Shown: positions 8,757-16,843 of the stretch, piece by piece | How positions within the stretch are numbered: position 1 is the stretch's first letter | Layout of the letters: the number at the start of each line of letters is the position of its first letter | Assembly: GCA_017463255.1 (NCBI GenBank) | Contig: JAFTPP010000032.1 | Span: 62,001 to 126,000, forward strand | Source of the DNA: Lachnospiraceae bacterium | GTDB lineage: Bacteria; Bacillota; Clostridia; Lachnospirales; Lachnospiraceae | Length of the DNA stretch: 64,000 bases | Direction: 5' to 3' | The notes under the pieces: generated by a model | What the model was told of the DNA's origin: nothing | The model's database searches: none | What the model saw: only the letters and a program-made list of their open reading frames with translations | Program-made: the position numbers and the translations under genes

Positions 8757-8951
8757 ATGGGCAAATTGGGTGATTTTTTAACTTATTTCGGTGCGTATGT
8801 AATTTTGTTTTTAGTATTTATATTGGTGATTCTTGTGGGTGCGATGATTGGAATTACTTTGCGTAAGAGAAAGAACCGTCAGGCTGAAACTTTGGTTGAG
8901 CAGAATGCTTCCTCACAGGATCCGGCACAACAGGATACAACCGAACAATAA
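8757..8951 (+). CDS. Small single-span membrane protein of unknown function
   Basis: I prefer ATG 8757 (64 aa), because GGAG (8747-8750) is 6 bases before it; an in-frame ATG at 8745 overlaps that ribosome binding site. The protein has one hydrophobic helix ('YFGAYVILFLVFILVILVGAMIGITL'), a basic stop-transfer stretch (RKRKNRQ) and a Gln/Asp/Ser-rich cytosolic-looking tail. I do not recognise a family. Reality is supported by the ribosome binding site, the position after rnhA, and a terminator immediately downstream. Confidence 0.65.
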   Translation: MGKLGDFLTYFGAYVILFLVFILVILVGAMIGITLRKRKNRQAETLVEQNASSQDPAQQDTTEQ

Positions 8952-8968
8952 ACAACTTAGTAGTAACG

Positions 8969-9003
8969 AAAGGTGTTCACTTCACATGTGAACGCCTTTA
9001 TTT
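8969..9003 (+). terminator. Hairpin terminator after the small membrane protein
   Basis: AAAGGTGTTCAC (8969-8980) pairs with GTGAACGCCTTT (8988-8999) with one G-T pair. The T-tract after it is interrupted, so strength is uncertain. Confidence 0.65.
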
Positions 9004-9039
9004 GCATTATTGATTCTTAATTACGAAAGGTCATTTATC

Positions 9040-9798
9040 ATGAAAAACTATCAGGTCCTATTGTGGGATGTTGACGATACATTATTAGATTTTCCTAAAT
9101 CAGAAGAATATGCTTTTTTTCATTCACTTAAGAAGTTTGATATAGAATGTACCTATGAGGATTACAAAGTCTATTCAGAAATTAATGATAAAAAGTGGAA
9201 ATTGCTTGAGCTGGGGCAGATTACCAGGGAAGAAGTATTGGTTGGAAGATTCCGTGACTTTTTTGATTATATGGGCATTCATCATGTAGATGTGACTGAG
9301 TTTCAACCTGTATATCAGGAGGAGTTAGGAAGTGTTTTTTATTTTATTGAAGAGGCAGACAATTTATTGCTCAGATTAAAAGAAGCAGGATATAAACAGT
9401 ACCTTGTTACAAATGGTGTGGTAAAAACCCAGGCAAAAAAATTAAAGCTTTCAGGACTTGATAAAATAGTGGATGGAATCTTTATTTCAGAAGCGGTCGG
9501 ATATAACAAACCATCGCGAGAATATTTTGAGAAAGTGTTAACTGAAATCGATGCCAATTGCAAAGAGAATATTCTTTTGATCGGAGATTCCCTGTCAAGT
9601 GATATAAAAGGCGGGAAAAATGCAGGGATTCCTACCTGCCTGTTTATAAAAAACAAAGAAAAGCTAAATCAGGAACAGTTTATTTCAGACATTGAAGCAA
9701 TGAAGCCTGATTATGTAATACAATCACTTTGGAACATACTTGAAATATTGGAAGGAAAGGAGAGCTATTCATGGCAAAATCTGAAAACCAAAAATTGA
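9040..9798 (+). CDS. HAD-superfamily hydrolase, YjjG-like nucleotidase
   Basis: The protein (252 aa from ATG 9040) has the HAD subfamily IA layout. Motif I is 'LLWDVDDTLLDF' (nucleophile and acid aspartates), motif II 'YLVTNG', motif III lysine 'VGYNKPSREYF' and motif IV 'ILLIGDSLSSDIKGGKNAG'. The motif set and length best match YjjG/YfnB-type pyrimidine nucleoside monophosphatases; the true substrate is unknown. I chose ATG 9040 (GAAAGG at 9025-9030) over an upstream TTG. Its 3' end overlaps the WYL regulator by 28 bases, so translation of the two is coupled. Confidence 0.85.
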   Translation: MKNYQVLLWDVDDTLLDFPKSEEYAFFHSLKKFDIECTYEDYKVYSEINDKKWKLLELGQITREEVLVGRFRDFFDYMGIHHVDVTEFQPVYQEELGSVFYFIEEADNLLLRLKEAGYKQYLVTNGVVKTQAKKLKLSGLDKIVDGIFISEAVGYNKPSREYFEKVLTEIDANCKENILLIGDSLSSDIKGGKNAGIPTCLFIKNKEKLNQEQFISDIEAMKPDYVIQSLWNILEILEGKESYSWQNLKTKN

Positions 9799-10757
9799 AG
9801 TTGCTCTATATTGTTCAGTTCTTAGAAAAATATACAGATGAAAACCATTACATGACAACCCAGGAGTTAATTGAAAAATTAGACGAAGTTGGAATTAAAG
9901 CGGAGCGTAAGAGCATTTATCATGATATTTCATGTCTTATGGAATACGGATATGAAATCGAGAAAAAGCCATCTAAGTTAAATGGCGGATTTTATATGAA
10001 AAAGCGTACCTTTGAACTTCCGGAGCTAAAGCTTTTGGTAGATGAGGTTTCCGCTTCTAAATATATTACTCCTTCAAAGAGCAAAGAGTTAATTCAAAAG
10101 TTAGAAGCACTTGCAAGTGTCCATGAAGCCAAACAGCTTCAACGTCAGGTATATGTTGCTAACCGGATTAAATCACAGAATGAGAGTATCTTTGACAATG
10201 TGGATATGATTCATAACGCTATTTTGGAAAACAGAATGATTCAGTTCAGATATTATGAATACACCATAGAAAAAAAGATAAAATACAGAAGAGAAGGTAA
10301 AAATTATATTATCAGTCCATGGGCTGTCACGGTAGCAGATGAGAATTATTATCTTATAGGCTATGATTCCCAAGCAGGCATCATCAAGCATTACCGTATA
10401 GATAAAATGAGTGAAATGCAGGTTCTTAATGAAAAAAGAGACGGCAAAGAAATGTTCGGACAAATGGATATTGTGGAATATACCAATAAAATGTTCGGAA
10501 TGTTTTCAGGAACAGAGGAATTAATTACCATTCAATTTCCAAATCATCTGATAGGAGTGGTAATAGACCGTTTTGGTAAGGATATTGATATCAGAAAAAG
10601 AGACGAGAATCATTTTTCCATTCGGGCAAGGCTTCTTGTAAGCAACCAGTTGTATGGCTGGCTTGCGGGAATGGGGCCTGATATTAAGATTCTTATGCCT
10701 CAGGATGCACATGAAAAATATATAAATTATTTAAAAACCCTTATCGGAGAGTTGTAG
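9771..10757 (+). CDS. WYL-domain transcriptional regulator with N-terminal HTH
   Basis: The 328-residue protein has an HTH_11-like winged helix at ~10-60 ('LLYIVQFLEKYTDENHYMTTQELIEKLDEVGIKAERKSIYHDISCLMEYGYEI'). The WYL ligand-binding domain follows at ~135-215 ('YIISPWAVTVADENYYLIGYD', with the usual W-Y-L replaced by N-Y-Y-L), then a WCX-like tail ending 'KYINYLKTLIGEL'. WYL regulators respond to nucleic acids or nucleotides in several systems. The ribosome binding site AAGGAGAG lies inside the preceding HAD gene. The overlap suggests the regulator and phosphatase act in one process, but the target is unknown. Confidence 0.9.
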   Translation: MAKSENQKLKLLYIVQFLEKYTDENHYMTTQELIEKLDEVGIKAERKSIYHDISCLMEYGYEIEKKPSKLNGGFYMKKRTFELPELKLLVDEVSASKYITPSKSKELIQKLEALASVHEAKQLQRQVYVANRIKSQNESIFDNVDMIHNAILENRMIQFRYYEYTIEKKIKYRREGKNYIISPWAVTVADENYYLIGYDSQAGIIKHYRIDKMSEMQVLNEKRDGKEMFGQMDIVEYTNKMFGMFSGTEELITIQFPNHLIGVVIDRFGKDIDIRKRDENHFSIRARLLVSNQLYGWLAGMGPDIKILMPQDAHEKYINYLKTLIGEL

Positions 10758-10787
10758 AAAAAAGTTAATAGTTTGTTTAAAAAAAAG

Positions 10788-10824
10788 CAGTGCTTATTTT
10801 GACGAAATTAAGCACTGTTTTTTG
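10788..10824 (+). terminator. Rho-independent terminator after the WYL regulator
   Basis: CAGTGCTTA (10788-10796) pairs perfectly with TAAGCACTG (10809-10817), followed by six T. Confidence 0.9.
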
Positions 10825-10848
10825 GTACTTTTTTTATCCCCTGTTTCA

Positions 10849-10877
10849 TTGACATCCATATATCTATAGATTATACT
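10849..10877 (+). promoter_or_regulatory. Sigma-A promoter of the nrdDG-dut operon
   Basis: TTGACA (10849-10854), 17-base spacer, TATACT (10872-10877): a near-consensus promoter 82 bases before nrdD. Confidence 0.85.
10855..10870 (+). promoter_or_regulatory. NrdR box (distal, degenerate), between -35 and -10
   Basis: TCCATATATCTATAGA matches the NrdR consensus at about 11 of 16 positions, including the whole central core. It is offset exactly 31 bp from the proximal box, as expected for paired NrdR boxes three helical turns apart. Confidence 0.55.
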
Positions 10878-10885
10878 GTAAAATA

Positions 10886-10901
10886 CCACAATATGTTGTG
10901 G
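10886..10901 (+). promoter_or_regulatory. NrdR box (proximal, near-consensus)
   Basis: CCACAATATGTTGTGG fits the NrdR consensus (acaCwAtATvTwGtGt) at all conserved positions. It lies just downstream of the -10, over the expected transcription start, so binding should repress nrdDG. Confidence 0.85.
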
Positions 10902-10958
10902 TTAATGAAAAAAGAACGCAATATTATGTAATCTAAAAATGAGTGGGAGGCAGTAGAA

Positions 10959-13148
10959 ATGTCAGTAATTACGGACAATATGCAGGAAGAGAAGATGGAT
11001 TATGGTAAACTTTATCCACCTAAAGAAGGTATATTTGTAATTAAAAAAGATGGCACAAAAGAAGAGTTTAATGTGCAAAAGGTCATTGATGCTGTCGGTA
11101 AATCGGCGTATCGTGCGTTGACCAAGTTTACGGACGAAGAAAACAGACAGATTTGCGAATACGTTATGAAAAAGGTATATGAGCAGCCTGATTTATATAT
11201 TCCGATTCCTGTAATGCACAATATTGTTGAAAGTGCACTTGAAGAAATTAAGCCAATTGTTGCAAAGAGCTATCGGGATTACCGTAACTATAAGCAGGAC
11301 TTTGTAAGAATGCTTGATGATGTATATAAAAAGAGTCAGTCCATCATGTACGTTGGTGATAAGGAAAATGCCAATACGGACTCAGCTTTGGTTTCTACCA
11401 AGAGAAGTCTTATTTTTAACCAGTTGAATAAGGAATTATATCAGAAATTCTTTATGACAACAGAAGAAATTCAGGCTTGCCGTGACGGCTATATTTATGT
11501 GCATGATATGTCTGCAAGACGTGACACCATGAATTGTTGCCTTTTTGATGTAAAAACAGTTCTTTCCGGTGGGTTTGAAATGGGTAATATCTGGTATAAC
11601 GAACCAAAGAGCCTGGATGTAGCATTTGACGTTATCGGTGATATTGTCCTTAGTGCTGCGAGCCAGCAGTATGGTGGCTTTACTGTACCTGAGGTGGATA
11701 AGATTTTAGAACCTTACGCTATAAAATCGTACAAGCATTATCTTGAAAAATATGAAAAGCTTGGTATTGATGCAGAGACTGCAGAAGCGGAAGCTTTAAA
11801 GGATGTAAACCGTGAATTTGAACAGGGCTTCCAGGGATGGGAGTATAAGTTTAATACGGTAGCATCAAGCCGAGGTGATTATCCGTTTATTACTGTAACA
11901 GCAGGTATTGGTACAGGTAAATTTGCCAAAATGGGAACTATTGCCATGTTAAATGTAAGAAGACGCGGACAGGGTAAGAAGGATAATAAGAAACCTGTAT
12001 TGTTCCCGAAAATTGTATTTTTATATGATGAAAACCTTCATGGTCCCGGTAAGGAAATGGAAGACGTTTTTGAAGCAGGAGTAAAATGTTCAGCAAAGAC
12101 TATGTATCCGGATTGGTTAAGTCTTACGGGAAAAGGTTATATTGCCAGCATGTATAAGCGTTACGGCAAGGTAATTTCCCCAATGGGATGCCGTGCATTT
12201 TTATCTCCATGGTACAAAGAAGGTGGTATGCACCCTGCAAATGATGATGATGAACCAATCTTTGTGGGAAGATTTAATATTGGTGCCGTATCACTTCATT
12301 TACCTATGATTCTTGCAAAGGCGAGACATGAAAGCAAGGATTTTTATGAAGTATTGGATTATTATTTACAGTTAATCCGTCAGCTTCATATCAGAACCTA
12401 TGCCTATTTAGGTGAGATGCGTGCATCTACCAATCCTCTTGCATATTGCGAGGGCGGTTTCTTGGGCGGACACTTGAAATTAACAGATAAGATTAAGCCA
12501 TTGTTAAAAGCAGCAACTGCTTCTTTTGGTATTACAGCATTTAATGAGCTTCAGATGTTATATAATGGTAAGTCTTTGGTTGAAGACGGACAGTTTGCTA
12601 TTGAAGTATTAGAACACATTAATGAAAAGGTGAATGAGTTCAAAGAAGAAGACGGTAATCTCTACGCTATTTATGGCACACCGGCGGAAAATTTATGTGG
12701 TCTTCAGGTAAAACAGTTCCGTAAAAAATACGGAATTATTGAAGGCGTAAGTGACAAGGAATATGTAAGCAACAGTTTCCATTGCCATGTATCCGAAGAT
12801 ATTACCCCAATCCAAAAACAGGATTTGGAGAACCGTTTTTGGGAGTTATCTAACGGAGGAAAGATTCAGTATGTAAAATATCCGATAGATTATAATATCG
12901 GTGCGGTAAAAACATTAATCCGCCGTGCAATGGATATGGGATTCTACGAAGGAGTAAATCTTTCTTTGGCATACTGTGACGATTGCGGACATCAAGAGCT
13001 TGAGATGGATACTTGTCCTAAGTGCGGAAGTAAGAATCTCACTAAGATTGAGCGTATGAATGGATATCTTTCTTATTCCCGTGTTCATGGGGATACCAGA
13101 CTGAATGATGCCAAGATGGCAGAAATTGCTGAAAGGAAGAGCATGTAA
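10959..13148 (+). CDS. nrdD: Anaerobic (class III) ribonucleoside-triphosphate reductase
   Basis: This glycyl-radical enzyme makes deoxynucleotides without oxygen. The 729 residues show an N-terminal ATP-cone (~25-115, 'FVIKKDGTKEEFNVQKVIDAVGKSAYRAL') for allosteric dATP/ATP control, then the (beta/alpha)10 barrel. A zinc site follows (C673, C676, C686, C689), then the radical loop 'RMNGYLSYSR' with G702 as the likely radical glycine. The start at 10959 follows GAGTGGGAGG. nrdG is 2 bases downstream and a dUTPase follows, which makes a complete dNTP supply and sanitation operon under an NrdR-type promoter. Confidence 0.97.
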   Translation: MSVITDNMQEEKMDYGKLYPPKEGIFVIKKDGTKEEFNVQKVIDAVGKSAYRALTKFTDEENRQICEYVMKKVYEQPDLYIPIPVMHNIVESALEEIKPIVAKSYRDYRNYKQDFVRMLDDVYKKSQSIMYVGDKENANTDSALVSTKRSLIFNQLNKELYQKFFMTTEEIQACRDGYIYVHDMSARRDTMNCCLFDVKTVLSGGFEMGNIWYNEPKSLDVAFDVIGDIVLSAASQQYGGFTVPEVDKILEPYAIKSYKHYLEKYEKLGIDAETAEAEALKDVNREFEQGFQGWEYKFNTVASSRGDYPFITVTAGIGTGKFAKMGTIAMLNVRRRGQGKKDNKKPVLFPKIVFLYDENLHGPGKEMEDVFEAGVKCSAKTMYPDWLSLTGKGYIASMYKRYGKVISPMGCRAFLSPWYKEGGMHPANDDDEPIFVGRFNIGAVSLHLPMILAKARHESKDFYEVLDYYLQLIRQLHIRTYAYLGEMRASTNPLAYCEGGFLGGHLKLTDKIKPLLKAATASFGITAFNELQMLYNGKSLVEDGQFAIEVLEHINEKVNEFKEEDGNLYAIYGTPAENLCGLQVKQFRKKYGIIEGVSDKEYVSNSFHCHVSEDITPIQKQDLENRFWELSNGGKIQYVKYPIDYNIGAVKTLIRRAMDMGFYEGVNLSLAYCDDCGHQELEMDTCPKCGSKNLTKIERMNGYLSYSRVHGDTRLNDAKMAEIAERKSM

Positions 13149-13150
13149 CA

Positions 13151-13657
13151 ATGAGATATCATAATATAACAAAAGATGATATGCTTAACGGCGATGGACT
13201 GCGTGTTGTTTTATGGGTTGCAGGTTGTTCCCATTGCTGTAAAGAATGTCAAAACCCGGTAACTTGGGATCCTAATGGTGGCTTAGAGTTTGATGAAGCT
13301 GCCAAGGAAGAGATTTTTGAGCAGTTATCAAAATCATATATTTCCGGAATCACATTTTCCGGCGGGGACCCGCTTCATTCTGCAAACAGAGTGGGAGTAA
13401 GGGAATTGATGGCTGAAATCCGTGAAAAGTTTCCGGATAAAACCATTTGGATGTATACCGGCGATGTATGGGAAAATATACTTCACTATGCAGTTATGAA
13501 ATATGTTGATGTGTTGGTTGACGGAGAGTTTATTGTAGAGCAAAAAGATGTAAAACTCCGTTGGAAGGGAAGTAAGAATCAGAGAGTCATTGATGTGAAG
13601 AAATCCCTTGCCCAGACAGACCCCACCGTTCCGGTGATTCATTGTCCCGAGTACTAA
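13151..13657 (+). CDS. nrdG: Anaerobic ribonucleotide reductase activating protein (radical SAM)
   Basis: It generates the glycyl radical on NrdD using S-adenosylmethionine and a [4Fe-4S] cluster. The cluster motif CxxxCxxC is C26-C30-C33 in 'AGCSHCCKECQNP'. 'ISGITFSGGDPLHSANRVGVRELM' matches the SAM-binding GGDP region. The 168-residue length is typical for NrdG, which lacks extra ferredoxin domains. It starts 2 bases after the nrdD stop, a coupled arrangement. Confidence 0.97.
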   Translation: MRYHNITKDDMLNGDGLRVVLWVAGCSHCCKECQNPVTWDPNGGLEFDEAAKEEIFEQLSKSYISGITFSGGDPLHSANRVGVRELMAEIREKFPDKTIWMYTGDVWENILHYAVMKYVDVLVDGEFIVEQKDVKLRWKGSKNQRVIDVKKSLAQTDPTVPVIHCPEY

Positions 13658-13672
13658 AGGAGCAGATAGATT

Positions 13673-14185
13673 ATGAAAAGAATTGCACAATTTGAAAAAG
13701 TAAGTAAAGAACGTTTTATGGCTGATTTTAAGGACAGCTTCAACGAATATAGTGAAGACGAAATTGCAGCTATATACGATGGAATGGCTTTGCCTAAAAG
13801 AGCTACAAGCGGCAGCGCAGGATATGATTTTTATACACCGATTACCATTAATTTGGAACCGGGTGAAACAGTTAAGATTCCAACCGGAATCAGGGTAAAA
13901 ATGGAAGATGGATGGGTACTTAAGCTTTATCCTAGAAGCGGTTTGGGATTTAAGTATCGTCTTCAGTTAAATAATACTGTTGGTATTATTGACAGTGACT
14001 ATTATTATTCTGATAATGAAGGTCATATATTTGCTAAGATTACTAATGACAGTAATGAAGGCAAGTATCTCCGTATTGAAGAAAAAACCGGATTTATGCA
14101 GGGCATTTTTGTGGAATACGGAATCACATTTGATGATGAAGTGGATACCATAAGAAACGGCGGCTTTGGTTCTACAACCAAATAA
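13673..14185 (+). CDS. dut: dUTP diphosphatase (dUTPase, trimeric Dut fold)
   Basis: It hydrolyses dUTP to dUMP and keeps uracil out of DNA. The conserved motifs are all visible: motif 1 'SGSAGYDFY', motif 2 'PRSGLG', motif 3 'NTVGIIDSDYY' (catalytic Asp region) and a motif 5 variant 'NGGFGSTTK' whose Phe normally stacks on the uracil. There is an N-terminal extension of ~40 residues before motif 1, relative to short Dut proteins. It is 15 bases behind nrdG with AAAGGAG, so it completes the nrd operon. Confidence 0.9.
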   Translation: MKRIAQFEKVSKERFMADFKDSFNEYSEDEIAAIYDGMALPKRATSGSAGYDFYTPITINLEPGETVKIPTGIRVKMEDGWVLKLYPRSGLGFKYRLQLNNTVGIIDSDYYYSDNEGHIFAKITNDSNEGKYLRIEEKTGFMQGIFVEYGITFDDEVDTIRNGGFGSTTK

Positions 14186-14195
14186 TGTATAAATT

Positions 14196-14239
14196 ACTCC
14201 TTTTCGGACAGACTACTTACACCGGAAAGGAGTTTTTTT
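14196..14239 (+). terminator. Terminator whose 3' arm carries the next gene's ribosome binding site
   Basis: A 12-bp stem (14196-14207 with 14222-14233) is followed by T14233-14239. The 3' arm includes AAAGGAG (14226-14232), the ribosome binding site of the GerA-family gene starting at 14240. Confidence 0.8.
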
Positions 14240-15637
14240 ATGGAAATAATCAGCAAAAATCTGGATGAAAATGTGGCCTTTTTAAAACAGGAGTTAAAAA
14301 TCGGTCAGAATTTTGATGTTGTCTACCGTGTAATACAGATAGGCAGTAAACGTGGAGCAATCTGCTTTTTGGATGGATTTTGTAAGGATGAGATCATGCA
14401 GAAAATGCTGCAGTATCTCATGGATTTGCAACCGGAAAAAGAAGCCGATACTGCATATGAGTTAATTAAGAAGTCCGTTCCCTACGTGGAGGTTGATTTA
14501 AAAGATAAATGGGATGATATTTTCTATTTTATCTTATCGGGTGTTTTTGCAGTTTTTGTAGAAGGGTACGACAGATGCATTCTGATTGACTCAAGAACCT
14601 ATCCGGCAAGAAGTGTCAGTGAACCTGAAAAGGATAAAGCCATGCGTGGCTCTAAGGATGGTTTCGTAGAAACCGTTGTCTTTAATACCGCATTAATCAG
14701 AAGACGAATCCGTGACAGGGATTTATGTATGGAAATACAAAGTGTGGGTCGTACTTCCAGAACGGATGTGGTTCTTTGTTATATGGGAGGTCGGGTAAAG
14801 CAACAGTTTTTACAAAAAATTAAAAACAGGTTACAGCAGATTGATACAGATGCGTTAACAGTGAATCAGCAAAGCCTTGCAGAAAAACTGTTACCCGGTA
14901 AATGGATGAATCCTTTCCCTAAGTTTAGATATACTGAACGCCCGGATACTGCGGCAGCTCAGGTTTTAGAGGGTAATATTATTATTTTGGTTGATAATTC
15001 ACCTCAGGCTATGATTATTCCGGTATCTGTCTGGGATTTGATGGAAGAAGCGGACGATTATTATTTTCCACCGATTACAGGAACCTATTTAAGATGGTCA
15101 CGTATCATTATTACGATTGCAAACTATTTCATTACACCATTGTTCCTGTTAATGATACAAAATCCGGAATGGATACCTAAAGGCTTTGAATTTATTATGC
15201 TGAAAGAAACGGCTAACATTCCTGTTATTATACAGTTTTTAATATTAGAGCTTGCAATTGACGGCTTACGGCTGGCTGCTGTCAATACCCCCAATATGTT
15301 AAGTACACCTTTGTCCGTAACAGCGGCACTTGTCTTGGGAGAATTTTCTGTAAATAGCGGATGGTTTAGCTCGGAGGTTATGCTATATATGGCATTTGTG
15401 GCAATTGCTAATTATACACAGCCCAATTATGAACTGGGATATGCCATTAAGTTTATGAGAGTGATTACTTTGGTATTAACTTCCATATTTAATCTATGGG
15501 GATTTATTGCAGGTGTTGTCATTACAATATTATCACTTGTGTTTAATAAGACGATTTCGGGAGAGAGTTATCTAAAACCATTGATACCATTTAACAGAAA
15601 GAAGCTTTCGAATCAGATGATTCGTCATAAAAAATAG
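14240..15637 (+). CDS. GerA-family spore germination protein (SpoVAF/GerAA-like)
   Basis: This is a 465-residue member of the GerA/SpoVAF family. A soluble N-terminal half (~1-270) contains 'GRTSRTDVVLCYMGGRV', close to the conserved family segment. About four to five membrane helices follow ('ITPLFLLMIQNPEWIPKGF', 'IPVIIQFLILELAIDGLRLAA', 'VMLYMAFVAIANYTQPNYELGYAIKFMRV', 'LVLTSIFNLWGFIAGVVITI'). GerA proteins sense nutrient germinants in the inner spore membrane; SpoVAF promotes dipicolinate release. No B or C subunit gene is adjacent, which favours a SpoVAF-like orphan. The start is fixed by AAAGGAG seven bases upstream. Confidence 0.88.
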   Translation: MEIISKNLDENVAFLKQELKIGQNFDVVYRVIQIGSKRGAICFLDGFCKDEIMQKMLQYLMDLQPEKEADTAYELIKKSVPYVEVDLKDKWDDIFYFILSGVFAVFVEGYDRCILIDSRTYPARSVSEPEKDKAMRGSKDGFVETVVFNTALIRRRIRDRDLCMEIQSVGRTSRTDVVLCYMGGRVKQQFLQKIKNRLQQIDTDALTVNQQSLAEKLLPGKWMNPFPKFRYTERPDTAAAQVLEGNIIILVDNSPQAMIIPVSVWDLMEEADDYYFPPITGTYLRWSRIIITIANYFITPLFLLMIQNPEWIPKGFEFIMLKETANIPVIIQFLILELAIDGLRLAAVNTPNMLSTPLSVTAALVLGEFSVNSGWFSSEVMLYMAFVAIANYTQPNYELGYAIKFMRVITLVLTSIFNLWGFIAGVVITILSLVFNKTISGESYLKPLIPFNRKKLSNQMIRHKK

Positions 15638-15649
15638 AAAGATTAAATG

Positions 15650-15684
15650 AGACTGTCAGAATTAAAATAATTCTGACAGTCTTG
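15650..15684. terminator. Bidirectional terminator between the GerA-family gene and cotJC
   Basis: A perfect 15-bp stem (15650-15664 with 15668-15682) around a three-base loop, between convergent genes. Neither strand has a long T-run, so termination may rely mainly on the stem. Confidence 0.7.
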
Positions 15685-15694
15685 GTTTACATAA

Positions 15695-16300
15695 TTATTC
15701 TTTACAACGGTCAAATTCAGGATTAAACATATAGAAGTTTTTAGGATCAAGTTCTTCCTGAACACGTCTTAAAGCTTCGCCGAATCTTTGGAAGTGTACG
15801 ATTTCACGGGCTCTTAAGAAGCGGATTGCATCGCATACTTCTGGGTCTTTTACTAATCTTAAGATATTATCGTAAGTTGTTCTTGCCTTTTGTTCAGCCG
15901 CTAAATCTTCATGAAGATCAGTAATAACATCACCTTTGGATTGGAACTGATTAGCATTAAAAGGAACTCCGCCTGCAGCCTGTGGCCAAAGAGCGAGAGT
16001 GTGGTCTACATAATAGGGGGCAAATCCCTGGGCAGTTATTTCATCCATGCTTAAATTCTTGGTTAACTGATATACAATGGCGCCGACCATTTCAAAGTGA
16101 GCCAGTTCTTCAGTACCGATATCTGTTAATAACCCTGCTACTTCGGGATAAGGGATGGTATAGCGTTGTGAGAGATATCGCATGGAAGCACCTAATTCTC
16201 CGTCAGGTCCACCGTACTGACTGATAATAATTTTTGCAATTTCTGCATTCGGTGTAGTGATATTCACCGGATATTGAAGCCGTTTTTCATATTTCCACAT
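15695..16300 (-). CDS. cotJC: Spore coat protein CotJC (manganese-catalase family)
   Basis: The 201-residue protein has the dimanganese catalase four-helix fold: 'PNAEIAKIIISQYGGPDGELGASMRYLSQRY', 'DIGTEELAHFEMVGAIVYQL' (EE-x-x-H ligand motif) and 'LHEDLAAEQKARTTYDNILRL', then 'FLRAREIVHFQRFGEAL' with the last E/H ligands. CotJC is built into the spore coat in the mother cell. It is the last gene of cotJABC, one base after cotJB. Confidence 0.96.
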   Translation of the reverse strand: MWKYEKRLQYPVNITTPNAEIAKIIISQYGGPDGELGASMRYLSQRYTIPYPEVAGLLTDIGTEELAHFEMVGAIVYQLTKNLSMDEITAQGFAPYYVDHTLALWPQAAGGVPFNANQFQSKGDVITDLHEDLAAEQKARTTYDNILRLVKDPEVCDAIRFLRAREIVHFQRFGEALRRVQEELDPKNFYMFNPEFDRCKE

Positions 16301-16301
16301 A

Positions 16302-16574
16302 CTAGTACCATGCTCCTTCCCACGGAAGAGGACTTAACGCCCATTTCCATTCTTTGCTATAATTGTCGCAAGTGCTTAAGCTTAACGGATAGAATTTGTT
16401 TGCGTATTCGTTCATTAACTGATTCTTAATGCGGCAATAATGATTATAAAAATCAATTGCATCAGTTTCATGAGGATGTGTGTCAAGGTAGAGTGTCATT
16501 TCAACAAGGACAAAATCTACAACGCTGATGTCGTGCAATAATCTTTTTTGTTCAGCAGAGCATGCACATTTCAT
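16302..16574 (-). CDS. cotJB: Spore coat protein CotJB
   Basis: A 90-residue protein that carries the family segment 'DFVLVEMTLYLDTHPHETDAIDFYNHYCRIKNQLMNEY'. I set the start at ATG (16574 on the minus strand), because AGGAGG lies 8 bases ahead of it; a longer reading from GTG 16583 would overlap that ribosome binding site. It overlaps the cotJA stop (ATGA), so the two are coupled. The N-terminus 'MKCACSAEQKR' is Cys-containing. Confidence 0.95.
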   Translation of the reverse strand: MKCACSAEQKRLLHDISVVDFVLVEMTLYLDTHPHETDAIDFYNHYCRIKNQLMNEYANKFYPLSLSTCDNYSKEWKWALSPLPWEGAWY

Positions 16575-16741
16575 TTTACGCACCTCCTGCCGGTAAAAGG
16601 TTTGGTTAATTCAGGGAAAATTGTTCCGATTTGCAATGCTTCGTCAAGGTCTTCATATATTTTATCCATATTCTGCCATGGTACATAAGCCATTGCAGGC
16701 GGAAACTGATCGAAGTATTCTTCAAATTTGTATTCGCCCAT
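16571..16741 (-). CDS. cotJA: Spore coat-associated protein CotJA
   Basis: A 56-residue ORF: it opens with MGEYKFEEYFDQFPPAMAYV, continues with PWQNMDKIYEDLDEALQIGT, and ends IFPELTKPFTGRRCVK. The 'PPAMAYVPWQ' and 'LDEALQIGTIFPELTKPF' segments are characteristic of CotJA. The stop overlaps the cotJB ATG, and AAAGGAAAG precedes the start. Its C-terminal codons double as the cotJB ribosome binding site. Confidence 0.95.
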   Translation of the reverse strand: MGEYKFEEYFDQFPPAMAYVPWQNMDKIYEDLDEALQIGTIFPELTKPFTGRRCVK

Positions 16742-16766
16742 TCTTTCCTTTCTTATTCCAAACGGA

Positions 16767-16795
16767 ATCCTATGCTTTATATTACTAATTTATTC
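16767..16795 (-). promoter_or_regulatory. Candidate sigma-E-type promoter of cotJABC
   Basis: On the minus strand: GAATAAA (16795-16789), 14-base spacer, CATAGGAT (16774-16767), ~26 bases before cotJA. It has the same -35 heptamer and spacing as the spoIVA candidate. cotJ is sigma-E-dependent in Bacillus. Confidence 0.5.
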
Positions 16796-16814
16796 ATGAA
16801 TTTTTAAAAGGTTC

Positions 16815-16843
16815 TTGACATAAAGTAGAATACATGACATAAT
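16815..16843 (+). promoter_or_regulatory. Sigma-A promoter of the sodium:solute symporter
   Basis: TTGACA (16815-16820), 17-base spacer, CATAAT (16838-16843). Two CGTTAAAG copies follow (16850-16857 and 16889-16896). Confidence 0.75.
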
